Source of the DNA: Athripsodes cinereus
Lineage: Eukaryota > Arthropoda > Insecta > Trichoptera > Leptoceridae
DNA: 64,000 nucleotides
Assembly (NCBI GenBank): GCA_947579605.1
Contig: OX388322.1
Span: 1,178,001-1,242,000, forward strand
Reading direction: 5' to 3'
Below are positions 11,446 to 22,533 of the stretch, one piece after another; within the stretch, counting starts at the first letter, position 1, and each line of letters begins with the position of its first letter. The notes under the pieces were generated by a model, which was given only the letters and a program-made list of their open reading frames with translations, searched no databases and was not told where the DNA came from. A program made the translations under genes and the position numbers.

Positions 11446-11918
11446 AGTAGCATTCACATTGCTTCACTTTGGATGATCATCCAGAGTGTCAGGGTCAAAC
11501 CTGTTCATCGAAAGTGAACACGTCTGTTCACACTTGTTCATCCTATGCTTTCACTACCATGTCAACACTCTCAGTCATGTTGTATGTAGTTTAACATATT
11601 TTCGTACAAAAATAATTAAACAAATTCAAAAATGAAAAATAACACATAAAATAAACTAATATAGCTCTCGACTGCATAATAATTGTGTACATGATTCTGA
11701 CATTCAATACAAATTCATAGAGAATAAAACAAATAATAAGATAAAACTTGTTTATGGTCGTTTCAGTGAAAGGACCTTTCATCAAAATTATGACGAGTGG
11801 TAATCTCTTTCCTCCGTCATCGCTAGTGATCACTATTGATGAAACGCCCGTTCACACCTATTCATCTTGGAGGATCATCCGGAGTGATCACTGAAAGTGA
11901 ACAAATGTGAAAGACCCT
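11446..11918 (+). mobile_element. PIF/Harbinger-like MITE, copy 1
   Basis: Ends are AGTAGCATTCACATT and, inverted, AGGGTCTTTCACATT. TAA is duplicated at 11443-11445 and 11919-11921, the 3-bp TWA target preferred by PIF/Harbinger. It is 473 bp, non-coding, and matches 27257-27741 throughout in the opposite orientation. The target can be checked against the uninterrupted relative at 19921-20630 (TCTATAAGAAAACC). Confidence 0.8.
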
Positions 11919-11930
11919 TAAGAAAACCGA

Positions 11931-12429
11931 GTCTTCCCATTTCTGAGGGAAGTAATCTGCAAGTGTTAATTTGTCAATTTAATGTTAATTTATTTCCCGA
12001 GCGAAACAGTAGGTTTAAACTACGCTAGTAAATATATATAAAATAATATTATACAGATTACAAACCGCAAAATATATATCTTGGAACAGTAAAAACCACA
12101 AAATAACATTATTTTTAACAACTAAATAAGCATTAACTTTGACTCCACGAATTGATAACATATTATTATAATCAGCTTTACTTATAAACAAGGAATAACT
12201 GTTACCACCACTGTGAAACCTGAATAATTAATACCTTACTCAAAAATAGAGATTAGCATTGTTCCGACTTTATGTCTAACTAAAATTATTTCTTATTAAT
12301 TTCAATGTAATAAATTATTTCAAAATTCATTTTTTCGTTTTTATTATGTGTAGTGTGTGCACCATAGAAAAATATGGGAATTTATTCATCAGAACGAAAT
12401 ATATCAAACCTAAACGTCATTTATTTATA
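11931..12429. other. AT-rich spacer, nothing recognised
   Basis: No gene or repeat family identified. Confidence 0.4.
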
Positions 12430-12683
12430 CTATACTATACTATACCATCACGGCATATCCCACAAGTGGGGTAGCCAGCAGATCAGCTGCATGTAAGAAA
12501 CATGCAAACTGTCCTCTTCGTGCCAATATAAAATCAAGACATTCAGGATGGGTGGCACACCTCATCGCTGAATTTAAGATGTAAAATGTCTTTTTTTTTT
12601 GTCACACCTGCCTTTTACAGGGCACTCGAAAACTTACGCAGAAGAGTGGGAGACCAATTCTTTACCGGGTGCTCCACGGGTCA
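12430..12683 (-). repeat. Dispersed repeat B, nearly full length
   Basis: It runs from CATCACGGCATATCCCACAA to CCGGGTGCTCCACGG and is one of the best B copies (see 43558-43803). Confidence 0.8.
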
Positions 12684-12689
12684 TTTTTT

Positions 12690-13330
12690 TACTAATGTTT
12701 TAATTTAAATATGTAGGATTTCACCTGAGGAATAAGACTTCGAAGTAGTAATGTTGATTTTATGAGTGAAAAATTGATTAATTGCATTTTTCATACGTAT
12801 CTGAATCTGACGTATCACAAGTAGGTAAACCAGAAACATTCAATATAGCCTCCGATATTTGTATTGTGCTTGTGTCGTGTGAAATATATTGTACGAAAAA
12901 TGATAAAAAATAATTTTTGCTTGTGAAATCAACCAAATATCCGAGATGAAATAAATCACGTAAATTTAGGTAAATAACGAATTTCATTGTTCGTATTTGA
13001 TCACAATGTACCTATTTATTGTAAATATTTACTAAAAATATGTTGTGAATATGGTTTTGTTTTAACCGAGAATAACAAATTCTTAATTTAGTCAGAGTTA
13101 ACTTAAGACACGGCTTGTAGCAAGTGTAAACTCTAACTTCCCTTGTATTTTCTTTCGTATGTTATATTTTATGTAATAGAATTATGTAGGAAAAGTGATA
13201 TGTAACATTTATAGACCTGTATAACATAATTAAATATAATGGATTTATTTGTACTGCAATAAAACAACGGAAACACGTGTGCAACCGGCAATAAATGTCA
13301 AATAAATGTACCGACTTCATATAAAATAAT
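12690..13330. other. AT-rich spacer, nothing recognised
   Basis: A 69-codon open frame at 12778-12987 (minus) has no recognisable motif. Confidence 0.4.
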
Positions 13331-13363
13331 TATGCAGGTGGGCATTTTCAAATTTTTTTGCTT

Positions 13364-14996
13364 CGTTACGTAGTGGAACCTAAAAAAATATGTGTAACAA
13401 ATTATGCCTGATTTTGTATTTAAAATATATATACAACAGTAACGGACGTGAGAATTCAATTATTTTTAAGTTTTGTGTTTTCTTTTTTTCAGGAAATGCG
13501 TTTTCGTGAAGCAATATCTCAAGAAATTTCCATTACATCACACAATTCAACGGGGTTTTAAATAAAAACATTTTGGTGAATAGTTGTCGAAAGTATTTTA
13601 TATAATTATAATCACAACATTCTTTAAGAAAATATATAATTTTATTAGGAAAATAACGTAAAATGTCACATTTTCTGTCCAATTGGTCCATTACGTTACG
13701 TTTTGTACTATACAGTAATGAGTTTTCTTATATTCTACACTAATTATGGCAAATTTGTTGGTGATTTGCACTTTCCAACAACAATTCAGTTCACAAACTA
13801 TATTTTATATATTACAATAATACAGTTGTATCAGTTGTTGGAATAAAATCTAAAAAATATAGTCGGAGATATAATAGGACAGTAACGTAATAGGAAGTCT
13901 CTCGTTACGTAATGGAAAAGTAAAGCTAACATCGCGTGGTAATAATATTCATTAATTATATCAGTCGAAAATCCGAGATAAGTTTTTTGTTTTTTTTTAT
14001 ATATATTTTATTTATTTATTTATGCATATTCACGGCTTTCGCCTTTTACATGTTAATAAAGAGAAAAAAAATAATAACAACAATTAAATCCAAAATAATA
14101 TAAACAATAAGTAAAAAATGATAATAGCAATTATATTCATATGTCAGTTTATTATTTTTTTTAATAAATCATTTTTAATTTATTTTCAATCTTTGTTGAA
14201 AAAGTCGTTGAAGATAAAAACGTGATCATTTTTTAAAATATTATATTACTCGCGGGCCGCAGGAAATACGCGACGGGCCACATGCGGCCCGCGGGCCGCA
14301 GTTTGCCCATGCCTGGTTTATAGAATACCAATATGGACTAACTAAAATTGAAACGTTACTATTTTAGTTAGTGCACACTAAAAATGAAATGGAATCGGGG
14401 GTAGCATTTGTCGTTTTTGTTACACTTGATTGGCCTGACGTTCTGATTTATGATTTACTAGCAATCACTTGAACTGTTTTTATAATAATAAATAAATATT
14501 GGACATCATAACGCCATCATAATAATTATTAACATCTTTTAATATAGTCGGAAGATTAAAATATTCAATGTAAGCTAGGCTTTACAATTCCATTACGTGA
14601 CAGTTTTTTTCCACCAATACATAACGTTCCGTAATGGACGTGACGTATAAGTATCGATCTCTGTTCATCCACATGTTTACACCTTGTTAGTGAATATAAG
14701 GATGCATTCGACTTGTAATTCAAAATGAACAATATTTAATATGTAATTAAAGTCCAAAAGAAACAAATAAAACTCTTAACTTACCTTAGAAATCTGCGTT
14801 CGTAATGGAACACCAATTTTAGTGAGCAACAAGGTGGACCAGTTCCGTCACAAGAATCTGCACAACCGACGTTTTTACACAATATAGCGGCATTCATAGA
14901 CTAATATAATGCTGCCATTAATTATAATCGACACTCGATTTGACCAAAATAAGTAAAACAGAGGTTTAGAATGGCCGTGACGTAATAGGAATTCCA
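13364..14996. repeat. Unclassified region with eight CGTAATGGAA-like motifs
   Basis: Motifs lie at 13364-13380, 13687-13700 (inverted), 13882-13896, 13903-13920, 14588-14601 (inverted), 14625-14644, 14797-14810 and 14976-14996. The core is CGTTACGTAATGGAA with small variations such as GTGACGTAATAGGAA. No coding frame. It may be an unknown transposon with subterminal repeats. A separate hAT-like end lies inside at 14250-14315. Confidence 0.5.
14250..14315. mobile_element. hAT-like terminus
   Basis: Ends in GCAGTTTGCCCATGCCTG after alternating GCGGGCCGC/GCGGCCCGC strings. The reverse complement CAGGCATGGGCAAACTGC is a familiar hAT end. The other end was not identified with confidence. Confidence 0.55.
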
Positions 14997-15422
14997 CTTT
15001 TTGTGATTTGAAGGACAGGAAAAAAATACATATTTAACATATTTCTGGTTTGCTTTATGATATTTTATGGGACTTTATTGAATTTAGAGACAATTAAGTT
15101 TTAAATGAAGTCATAAAACCTGTGAATATAATGGGCAGAGAGATATAATTTTGTTGTTAAAGTTGAGAGGTACGCTGAAGACATGTTGAAATACGTCATT
15201 CCGTGTTATTGATTTACACATTAACTTGCAAAATTTAAATAGTTACCTGTTATTTTTATGCTTAACTAAGAAAAAAATCATCATTTTATCAATAATTGTG
15301 ATTTCGGGCAAAACTGAAATAATTGGTCATTTAAGAAACAATTTTGAATTCTCGAGACGCGTACGTTATACTCATAGCAAAAAAATCTGAAAATGCCCAG
15401 GTGCACCTAAACTGCTTTACTC

Positions 15423-15640
15423 TGTGGAGCAACCGGCGAAGAATTGGTCTCCCACTCTTTTCCGTAAGTTTTCGAGTGTCTTATAATAGGGAGGTGTTCG
15501 AAAGATATTTACATGTTAAATTCAGCGAGTATCTTAATTTTTGGTAGGCACGGAGAAGACAGCTTGCATGTTTATTACATACGGCTGGTCTGCTAGATAC
15601 CCCACTTGTGGGATATGCAATGACGGTGTAGTAATAGTGG
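15423..15640 (+). repeat. Dispersed repeat B
   Basis: It matches from AAGAATTGGTCTCCCACTCT to TGTGGGATATGCAATGACGG. Confidence 0.75.
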
Positions 15641-15644
15641 ATTA

Positions 15645-16189
15645 CCTAAATTGTACATATATTGTGTAAATCGTTTATATATTGAAATGGAGTATAGGAA
15701 CCGTAAAGTCCCCTTATGACAATCAATTATCAGACTTCTAATAAATAAGTTTCTTTGACGAAATTATTTATTTATTACAATATACGGCGTGAACCTTTTA
15801 CATGTATAAAATATAATTTTAGAAAATGCATGACAGACAGTACATTCAAACTAGAAAAGGAGTTCTATGAAAAAAGGACAATACACAATAAAAAAACAGT
15901 AGGATGATAAATATAATACAGTCAATAAAACTTGTTAAAAATTGATTGATAAAAGACAGAATTAGCAATAAATCATCAAAATTGGGAAATTCAACATAAC
16001 ATTTAAGATTATTAAAATATATAATTATAATTTTTTTAAAATCACAAACAAATAATCCATACAGACAGAGATCAATAAACAATGAATTAGAAGATAGGTA
16101 TATTAAAAAAAAAATTAAAAGTCAAAACAATATAAATGTATACACCAATGTCTGATACATTCTTGGGATTATTTCATATAATACAACGG
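15645..16189. other. AT-rich spacer
   Basis: A short piece around 15760-15815 resembles 14010-14040 (TTTATTTATT then ...CCTTTTACATGT). Nothing else recognised. Confidence 0.35.
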
Positions 16190-16975
16190 GAAATAATTAT
16201 TTGATCGGCTATTAATCCATTCGTTCGGCAAGAAAAAATCAGCCTTTAAGTTATTTGCACAGCAAGCAATGTTTTCATCGGCAATAAATAAAAAGTAATC
16301 GCAACACTTGTTTTACAAACAAACTTGGTTATATCGGCAAATTAACAAATTTTAACAGCTTAATAAATACTCGCACAACAAAATAATTAATTGACCAGCA
16401 GAATTTTTATTTGAGCAGCAGAATTATTATTTGAGCAGCAGAATTATTATTTGACCGGCAGAAAATATAAGATAAACAATATTTTTCACACACCTTCGGA
16501 TCCACATGATTTACCTTCGGATCCACATGAAGTTTTTGTGATTTCTTACCAAATTAATGATGACTACGAAAATAATGCCAGTTTCCGCTTTGCTATATTA
16601 ACGAAATATCTAACTGAAATGTCGAAAAACGCTAGAGTCGTTCATTCAGATGCTACATATAAAATCACATAAAAAGATGCAACATACAAAGATGTATTAT
16701 TTGAATAAGATTAAAAAATTAGCTTTCACAAGTATAATTAAAATTAGCTCATGGTTTGCTGATCATTTATTTATTTATCATTATGCTGGTCAAATAATAA
16801 TTTTGCTGGTCGATTAAATTTAGAGTTTTACAATATCATATTATTTGCAATAGAAATATAATTTTCTCGCTGGGCATAAGTAGCATATCAACATGATAAT
16901 TATATTTATTTGTTGGCAGAATACATTTTTCTGCTGAACATAACATCAATATTATGCTGATCGTTTAAATGATAG
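16190..16975 (+). mobile_element. Mutator-like (MULE) element remnant with tandem-repeated arms
   Basis: The left arm (about 16190-16460) and right arm (about 16750-16975) are inverted relative to each other and built from repeats of a TTATTTGACCAGCAGAA-like unit, cleanest as consecutive ~24-bp units at 16388-16460. Between them lies the transposase fragment at 16451-16672. Long, internally repetitive inverted arms occur in Mutator-like elements. Confidence 0.6.
16451..16672 (+). pseudogene. MULE transposase fragment
   Basis: The frame reads TGRKYKINNIFHTPSDPHDL, then FRFAILTKYLTEMSKNARVV and HSDATYKIT. HSDATYK fits the first catalytic aspartate region of MULE-type transposases (D-A-T-Y-K). 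The reading stops directly after it, so the rest of the DDE domain and any zinc finger are missing. The frame opens on TTG, not ATG, so it is a remnant rather than a gene. Confidence 0.6.
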
Positions 16976-16979
16976 CCTA

Positions 16980-17407
16980 ATACAACTTACTATAATATTC
17001 ATGTAAATGTTGAAAACAATTATCCTCAGCTACCGCGGGATTGGCATGCGCGTATTTTTTACTATAGTCACTTCGCGCATCGTAGGATTAGATCAAGATA
17101 AGATTAAGGTCGTATTTACGTTTCTATTTTGTATTGCTTTTTCCGACTGAAATTATCTCTTATTTCACTAATGTGCATCGGTATCTATAAGGTATCTTGT
17201 ACATAGAAGTAAGCTGTATCAAAAATCGAGATCGTGCCAATTCTGAAATAATGTTATCAAACTAAAAACTTATTTTAACTCTTTAAATTAGGTATTTACT
17301 CAGCTGTCAATATCGGTTTGTCGAATAGGAGATAATAATAGTATGTTCTCACTGAAAACATCCGTAAAATAATATAATGTGTAGATATTTTTATAATTTA
17401 TCTTATT
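16980..17407. other. Spacer with a short shared repeat
   Basis: About 17056-17120 (ACTATAGTCACTTCGCGCAT, then AAGATTAAGGTCGTAT) recurs at 24085-24145 and inverted at 26447-26520. Class unknown. Confidence 0.45.
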
Positions 17408-17905
17408 TTCAGAACAATTGCTTAAGGCAACCGGTCCAAAAAAACACATATACGAGTGTATAACCTATGCTTGGACTTTTATATTTTAACCTGCACATTG
17501 ACCTATTATTATATCTATGATTTCAGATACCGAGTGAACAACAATACTATACGTCTTGAAACATTCATTTGTTTGTAGAAATGTGAAGGCCAAGAAAAAA
17601 GTATTTAGTTTTAAGAATTTCCATAATAGTCTTAATCTTTTGTTTGAGTCTAACACTCTAAACTCTAAGCAAACAACTAGAAAGTAGAAAATACGTAATT
17701 GTAAGCTAATTTTAAGTCTATATTGTTAAAGTAAAGAGTTGGTGGACATTAACGGTTGTATTTAATTTCAGGAAGGATTTTATCAAGGGGAGTCCTTCAG
17801 GCAAACCTTGAGTCCTCTCTTAGATAGAATTTGCATGAAGAGTATGGATGACATAGGAACTGACATTCCTGTAACATTCATGGGTGAGGAAGGTTGCAAC
17901 CCTTG
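17408..17905 (+). repeat. Dispersed repeat D, long copy 2
   Basis: Collinear with 5043-5541. The most similar part is the final 150 bp ending GGTTGCAACCCTTGATGTG. Confidence 0.75.
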
Positions 17906-18074
17906 ATGTGTATACTATACAATAATTACAAGATGTATCATTTTATAAACCAATAAAAATACATATTTAATGTACTGAGTGCGAGACGTACAGAATGCAA
18001 GTTGCTGTGTTATTATATTCTACAACTACCCATTTATTTGCAAAATCTTCTCCTTTATCAGCTGATGAATTTGT

Positions 18075-18145
18075 GTTAGTCGTAAGAGATCACACCTTTG
18101 CAATAAACTCGCCCTCTGTATATTGATAATAATTTAATTTGAATC
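18075..18145 (+). repeat. Dispersed repeat C fragment
   Basis: It matches the C-family AAACTCGCCCTCTGTATATT segment. A Helitron begins 3 bp after it. Confidence 0.6.
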
Positions 18146-18147
18146 CA

Positions 18148-18478
18148 TCTAATATATAAAATTCTCGTGGCACGGTGTTTGTTATCATACTCCTCCTAAA
18201 CGGCTGGACCGATTTTGATGAAATTTTATGTGCTTATCGGGTAGGTCTGAGAATCGGCCAACATCTATTTTTCATACCCCTTAAAGTTAAGCCACCCCGA
18301 TTTTTTATTTTAATTTTTGGACAATTTATTTTTATTTTTATGTGGTGAGGTATTAAAATATACATACGGCCCTAAATTTTCACCCTTCTACCATCAACCC
18401 TTACTTTTTAAAAGCGATATTAGTAATCTAGAAATAATGTATAAGTATGGCAAAACAACGTTTGATGGGTCAGCTAGT
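18148..18478 (+). mobile_element. Non-autonomous Helitron, LEP1-like, copy 1
   Basis: It begins TCTAATATATAAAATTCTCG right after an A and ends GGGTCAGCTAGT right before a T, as expected for Helitron insertion between A and T with a CTRRT terminus. The CAAA/TTTG stem upstream of the end is degenerate. It matches 61207-61575. Confidence 0.85.
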
Positions 18479-18479
18479 T

Positions 18480-19560
18480 TTTCTATAAAATTGTATGTAG
18501 GTATGTAAAAGTTTTTGGGAAATGACATCATCATTCACCACACCATTGGCAATGACTCTATAATAGTCTCCCGTCTGATGACATCATGTTTTACTTTATT
18601 ATTATTATGCTAGTATGGAAAGAATGGGGTGAATAGAGACCTTGAAACAGGGACACGCTAATGCTAAAAGTGTCCTATTATAATCGTAGACTTTAATCAT
18701 TTATTTTGAACCATTCTAGATTAATCATTCTTGTTAATTCTACCGATAGTCAATCTATTTGAATAGGTATTAACTAGGTAGGTATGTTGTATATGATACA
18801 CATACATATGTGAACTTTCTTTTGGGGTGCATGACACAGAGTCTCGAGGCTTATGAATCGACTCAAGGATTGGTTAAGAGTACTCTTTAATAAACCTAGG
18901 CAACATTCCCAAGTCCTCTGTAGCATGCTTATCTCCGACATCCAACTGTGTCAAAAACTCATCAAATAATCATAAACTGGTTACGCAGTACAAAATTGTT
19001 GTAAAATTATGTAACAAAATTAATAATAACATTATGTATTTGCATTGTTTGTAGAGATCTATAGGATTTTGCATTCAAATACATCCTTTAACTTCGTCGT
19101 GAACAAATACATCCTTTAAATTGGAACCTTATTCCGAGACTACCATTGCAAGTTCAAGACTCTAGTTATTTTTGTCAAAAGTTTAGAAATCGTTAGTCAC
19201 TTTGCTCCTTAATTTCAATTTCTTAAACAAAGTTTAAACAAAAGAGTTTGTTGTCGAATGTGATATTCGATCGAATTCGACAAATCATTGGCGTAGGGGT
19301 AATCGACAGCGCAAACGAAATAGATAAAGAGAGTGAAAGAGGTGAATGCACCTATGCATCCTTTTTACATGTCTAGAAAAACCGACAACGTCTCGAATAC
19401 GCCCGATGCAAGACAACGAAAGACAATAATTTATGCACGAAAAAGGCGACAACACAATCGTCATCGTGTATCATCGTTCATAGTTGGCGACTTTCTGGTT
19501 GATTCATCAAAACATGTGCCTATATTTATTTGGATAAATAATAGAAAAAAAAGTTAAGTT
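18480..19560. other. AT-rich spacer, nothing recognised
   Basis: The 74-codon frame at 19333-19557 has no domain I recognise. Confidence 0.4.
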
Positions 19561-19562
19561 CT

Positions 19563-19725
19563 ACTCTAGATTAACCAACGCGAGAGAGACGCCTTTCGAC
19601 TTATGAGGTCATTATCAATCTAAAATCTCTCAAGTCAAGTCAAGCCTCTCTCATCTATGATAAACGAAACGCTCGTTTCAATTAATCCAATTATAGAATT
19701 CTATTTACTTAAGTATGTACCAACA
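19563..19725. repeat. Dispersed repeat H, copy 1
   Basis: It shares AACGCGAGAGAGACGCCTTTC and a distal AAACGAAACG...GAATTCTATT part with 54697-54950. Class unknown. Confidence 0.5.
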
Positions 19726-19920
19726 CTATAAATATGTACCTATAGTTACTGCAATATTTATATACCTACATAAACAAAATCATATGAAATTTAGTTAGAG
19801 AGGCAATTTGACCTTTAGTAATCTGGTAGACGCAGACGAGTCGTGTAATCGTTATAAATATAATAACAGTTTGTAGATATTATGTTTATATAGGTATCAT
19901 AATTATCATACAGTATAAAA

Positions 19921-20630
19921 CAGTGATTCCCAAAGTGGTCCAGGTGGATCCCCAGGGGTCCACAGGATACTCGACGGGGGTCTACGTTAGCGTGACTAAA
20001 AAATGGGGGTTCATGAATCGTAAGCGGGGGTCCAAGAATCATCCCTAGTTTAAAGTATCGGATATTCGGTAAAAGTACCAGATACTTAATGATTCGAGAA
20101 ATATTCTTTAATAAAACCGAGGAGTTTTTGAATATTTTTCAAATTCCTATACCATTTTGGGAAATCGACGGGGGGGGAGGGGGTAGAAATTTAAACACGT
20201 AATATTTTTTAAGTGTCCGCAGGTATTGACATAAACAATAGTCGGTACATTTTTTTTTTTATTATAAAGATATATCTGGGTTTGTTATAAACCCAAATAC
20301 AACCTTATACACCTTTCGCACTAAGCTAAAAGCTTGTGCCGTGAAAGGGGAGTTTGCCGGCACCTGGGATCGAACCACGGACCCCATGTTCTGAAGGCCG
20401 AGACTCTACCTCCAGGCTACCGACGAACTCATACTCGTAATACCCGTTACATTGTAGAAAAGGTACTATGAGAAAATATTCTATAAGAAAACCAAGGAGT
20501 TTTTGAAATATTTTAAATTCCTATACCATCTCGAATATTTAGCAACGGGGTTGTAGAAATGCAGGGGGTCCACCGGAACCAGTAAAATTTTGAAAGTGGT
20601 CTATGAAAAAAAAAAGTTTGGGAACCTCTG
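19921..20630 (+). mobile_element. hAT MITE, complete, with a SINE inserted
   Basis: Ends are CAGTGATTCCCAAAGTGGTC and (right) GTTTGGGAACCTCTG. Flanking octamers GTATAAAA and GTACAGAG share five of eight bases, so any duplication has decayed. The SINE at 20251-20430 interrupts sequence that is continuous in the relative at 11188. Confidence 0.8.
20251..20430 (-). repeat. SINE A, full length, inside a hAT MITE
   Basis: It includes the B-box GGTTCGATCCC and the A-box-like TAGCCTGGAGG on the minus strand, and the T-rich left end is its A tail. See 56562-56729. Confidence 0.85.
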
Positions 20631-21126
20631 GTACAGAGAATGGACAGCTGATATCATGATGTTTATTTTGTCTGATGATGTCATACGTGATTACGAAACA
20701 GGTCCTGCGACACTTCTACTGTTCATAAATAGTATTATAAATCATCTGCCTATATACCTAAATATTTTTATGTATCATGATATACCACAGAGTCATTAAA
20801 TCGTTACTCGCTAAGTAACGAAGTTGAAAATAATAATAATAATCTTTATTCAAATAATATCGTCTTTACATTTTCATAATAACACAGTTGAACATACTTA
20901 ATACAATCATAAAAAAATGTCTTCCACACTAGCCATAGGGTTGTGTTGTGGCAGAAATACCAATTAAATATAAAACAATAGAATTATTGATGTTACCAAA
21001 AAAAAAATGAATGCTAAAACCTTACAATAAATAAATAAAAACAACTAGTCAAACAAAATCAATAAATATGTTAAACCTTTTTACTATTACGTTAACCTAA
21101 AACATAATAATTTAAACACATACATA
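20631..21126. other. AT-rich spacer, nothing recognised
   Basis: An AATAATAATAATAAT run sits near 20832. Nothing else. Confidence 0.4.
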
Positions 21127-21262
21127 TTTATTTATTTATTTTATTCTTCACTGAACATTGGTTACATTATTTCAAATCAATACAATGTATCATAAAAATA
21201 TCAGTTATTCAATGTACAGAGGGCGAGTTTATCGCTAGAATGCAATGTCTTCCAACTAATCC
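21127..21262 (-). repeat. Dispersed repeat C
   Basis: Inverted copy of the C family with TACAGAGGGCGAGTTTATCG and TCTTCCAACTAATCC. Confidence 0.7.
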
Positions 21263-21284
21263 GAGCACCAACTAACACACATTA

Positions 21285-21483
21285 TGTCATTGTAGCTGGT
21301 GGATTAAACACTATTATGTAATTTTTTCATGACAACCAGTGCTGTCTCCATTTTGCTGAGACAGTTCTTCTCCAAACTCTGGGCGAAGATTTAGAATAAA
21401 CTCCGCGACCCAGCCGGGAATCGAACTCAGGACTTCAATGATGCAAGTCGACTGTCATAGCCGTTGCACCACTTGACCAATAA
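21285..21483 (-). repeat. tRNA-derived SINE of a second family
   Basis: The minus strand reads GTCAAGTGGTGCAACGGC (A-box-like), then GAGTTCGATTCCCGGCTGGG (B box), then a unique 3' body. It differs from SINE A. It is not a tRNA gene because no cloverleaf arms close properly. Confidence 0.65.
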
Positions 21484-21485
21484 TA

Positions 21486-22011
21486 GACTTATAAACTTTC
21501 GTTGTTTTTTCATTACCTCTAGAATTAACTGTTGGTAACATGAAAAAAATAACGGATTAAGATTAATGAAGTTATTTTTCGGTAGTGAATTTCAAATAAA
21601 AATTTCAAATAAATTTGTAATTCATTTATTTCGTAATTGTTTTTCCTTGTAAAACAGCGTATGTCACACTTAGATACAATTTTGCCGGAAGAGATTGTCT
21701 CCAGGCAATAAGCAGGCCTATTGTACCTAATAATTATAATAATAAAGACAATTTATATTTGGCGCCGTTTAATGATCCGTGACCATCTCAAGGGCGCCAT
21801 GACTTTTCTTGAAAAGCAGTGTTTTCAGCTTACTCCTGAACGTTGCAGTGGGCTGGTTCTTTCTTAAATCATAATGTATATTTATATATTTTTATTGAGA
21901 TTCTATTTCTATTTCCGTGAAATAATCGCACCCAGCTATGGTATCTTATCTTGCATTTTACCTTTTTATCGAGAATTATTGGTGGGGAACCCTTATCACA
22001 TGTGACATGCC
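21486..22011. other. Spacer, nothing recognised
   Basis: No gene or repeat family identified. Confidence 0.4.
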
Positions 22012-22140
22012 TCATCGCTGAATTATAGATGTTGATTGTCTTATCCGTGAGGTTTTACGAACACCTGTCTTTTACAGGGCATTGGAAAACTTACAGAAAA
22101 GAGAGGGAAACCTGTTTTTTTACCGGGGAACCCACAGGGT
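22012..22140 (-). repeat. Dispersed repeat B, partial
   Basis: It contains CTCATCGCTGAATTATAGAT and CTTTTACAGGGCATTGGAAA. Confidence 0.65.
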
Positions 22141-22469
22141 AAACAAAAACAAGATTTTCATGAATTCAAAAATAGGTACCTATCTTGTTTAATTTTAATT
22201 TCTTATGCATTTCTTAATGCACTGTAACCAAGAACCGTTGGTCATTAAGTTGAACATTATTGAGAATGTTATCTACTTCATTACTGCCTAATTGAATGTG
22301 TTAAAATATTATGACATTTTTGAAAAATAAACTTCTCAAGACATTCGTAAATCTGCAGTCAAGTAGGGGGGCCTATTGCCCTATTCCACTCCAAGCACTA
22401 TATTAATAGATATATTTTTCAAACAATAATTAAAGTTAATTTTTTAAATTAAAATTTCGATAAATTAAA

Positions 22470-22495
22470 AAGGCTGGTTCAGCCGTTTATTATTA

Positions 22496-22530
<35 letters not shown>

Positions 22531-22533
22531 AAT
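22470..22533. repeat. (AAAT)n tract with retroelement-like tail
   Basis: GGCTGGTTCAGCCGTTTATT precedes the tetranucleotide run, as at 59296-59338. This looks like a LINE tail that seeded a microsatellite. Confidence 0.6.

Noticed and set aside
13335..14315. A 980-bp hAT element from CAGGTGGGCATTTTC to GCCCATGCCTG
   Set aside because: The ends match only over CAGG..TGGGCA and no 8-bp duplication was found, so only the right terminus is reported.
20340..20420. tRNA gene from B-box-like GGTTCGATCCC
   Set aside because: It recurs in nine copies with a common non-tRNA body and A tail, and no cloverleaf closes. It is a SINE head.
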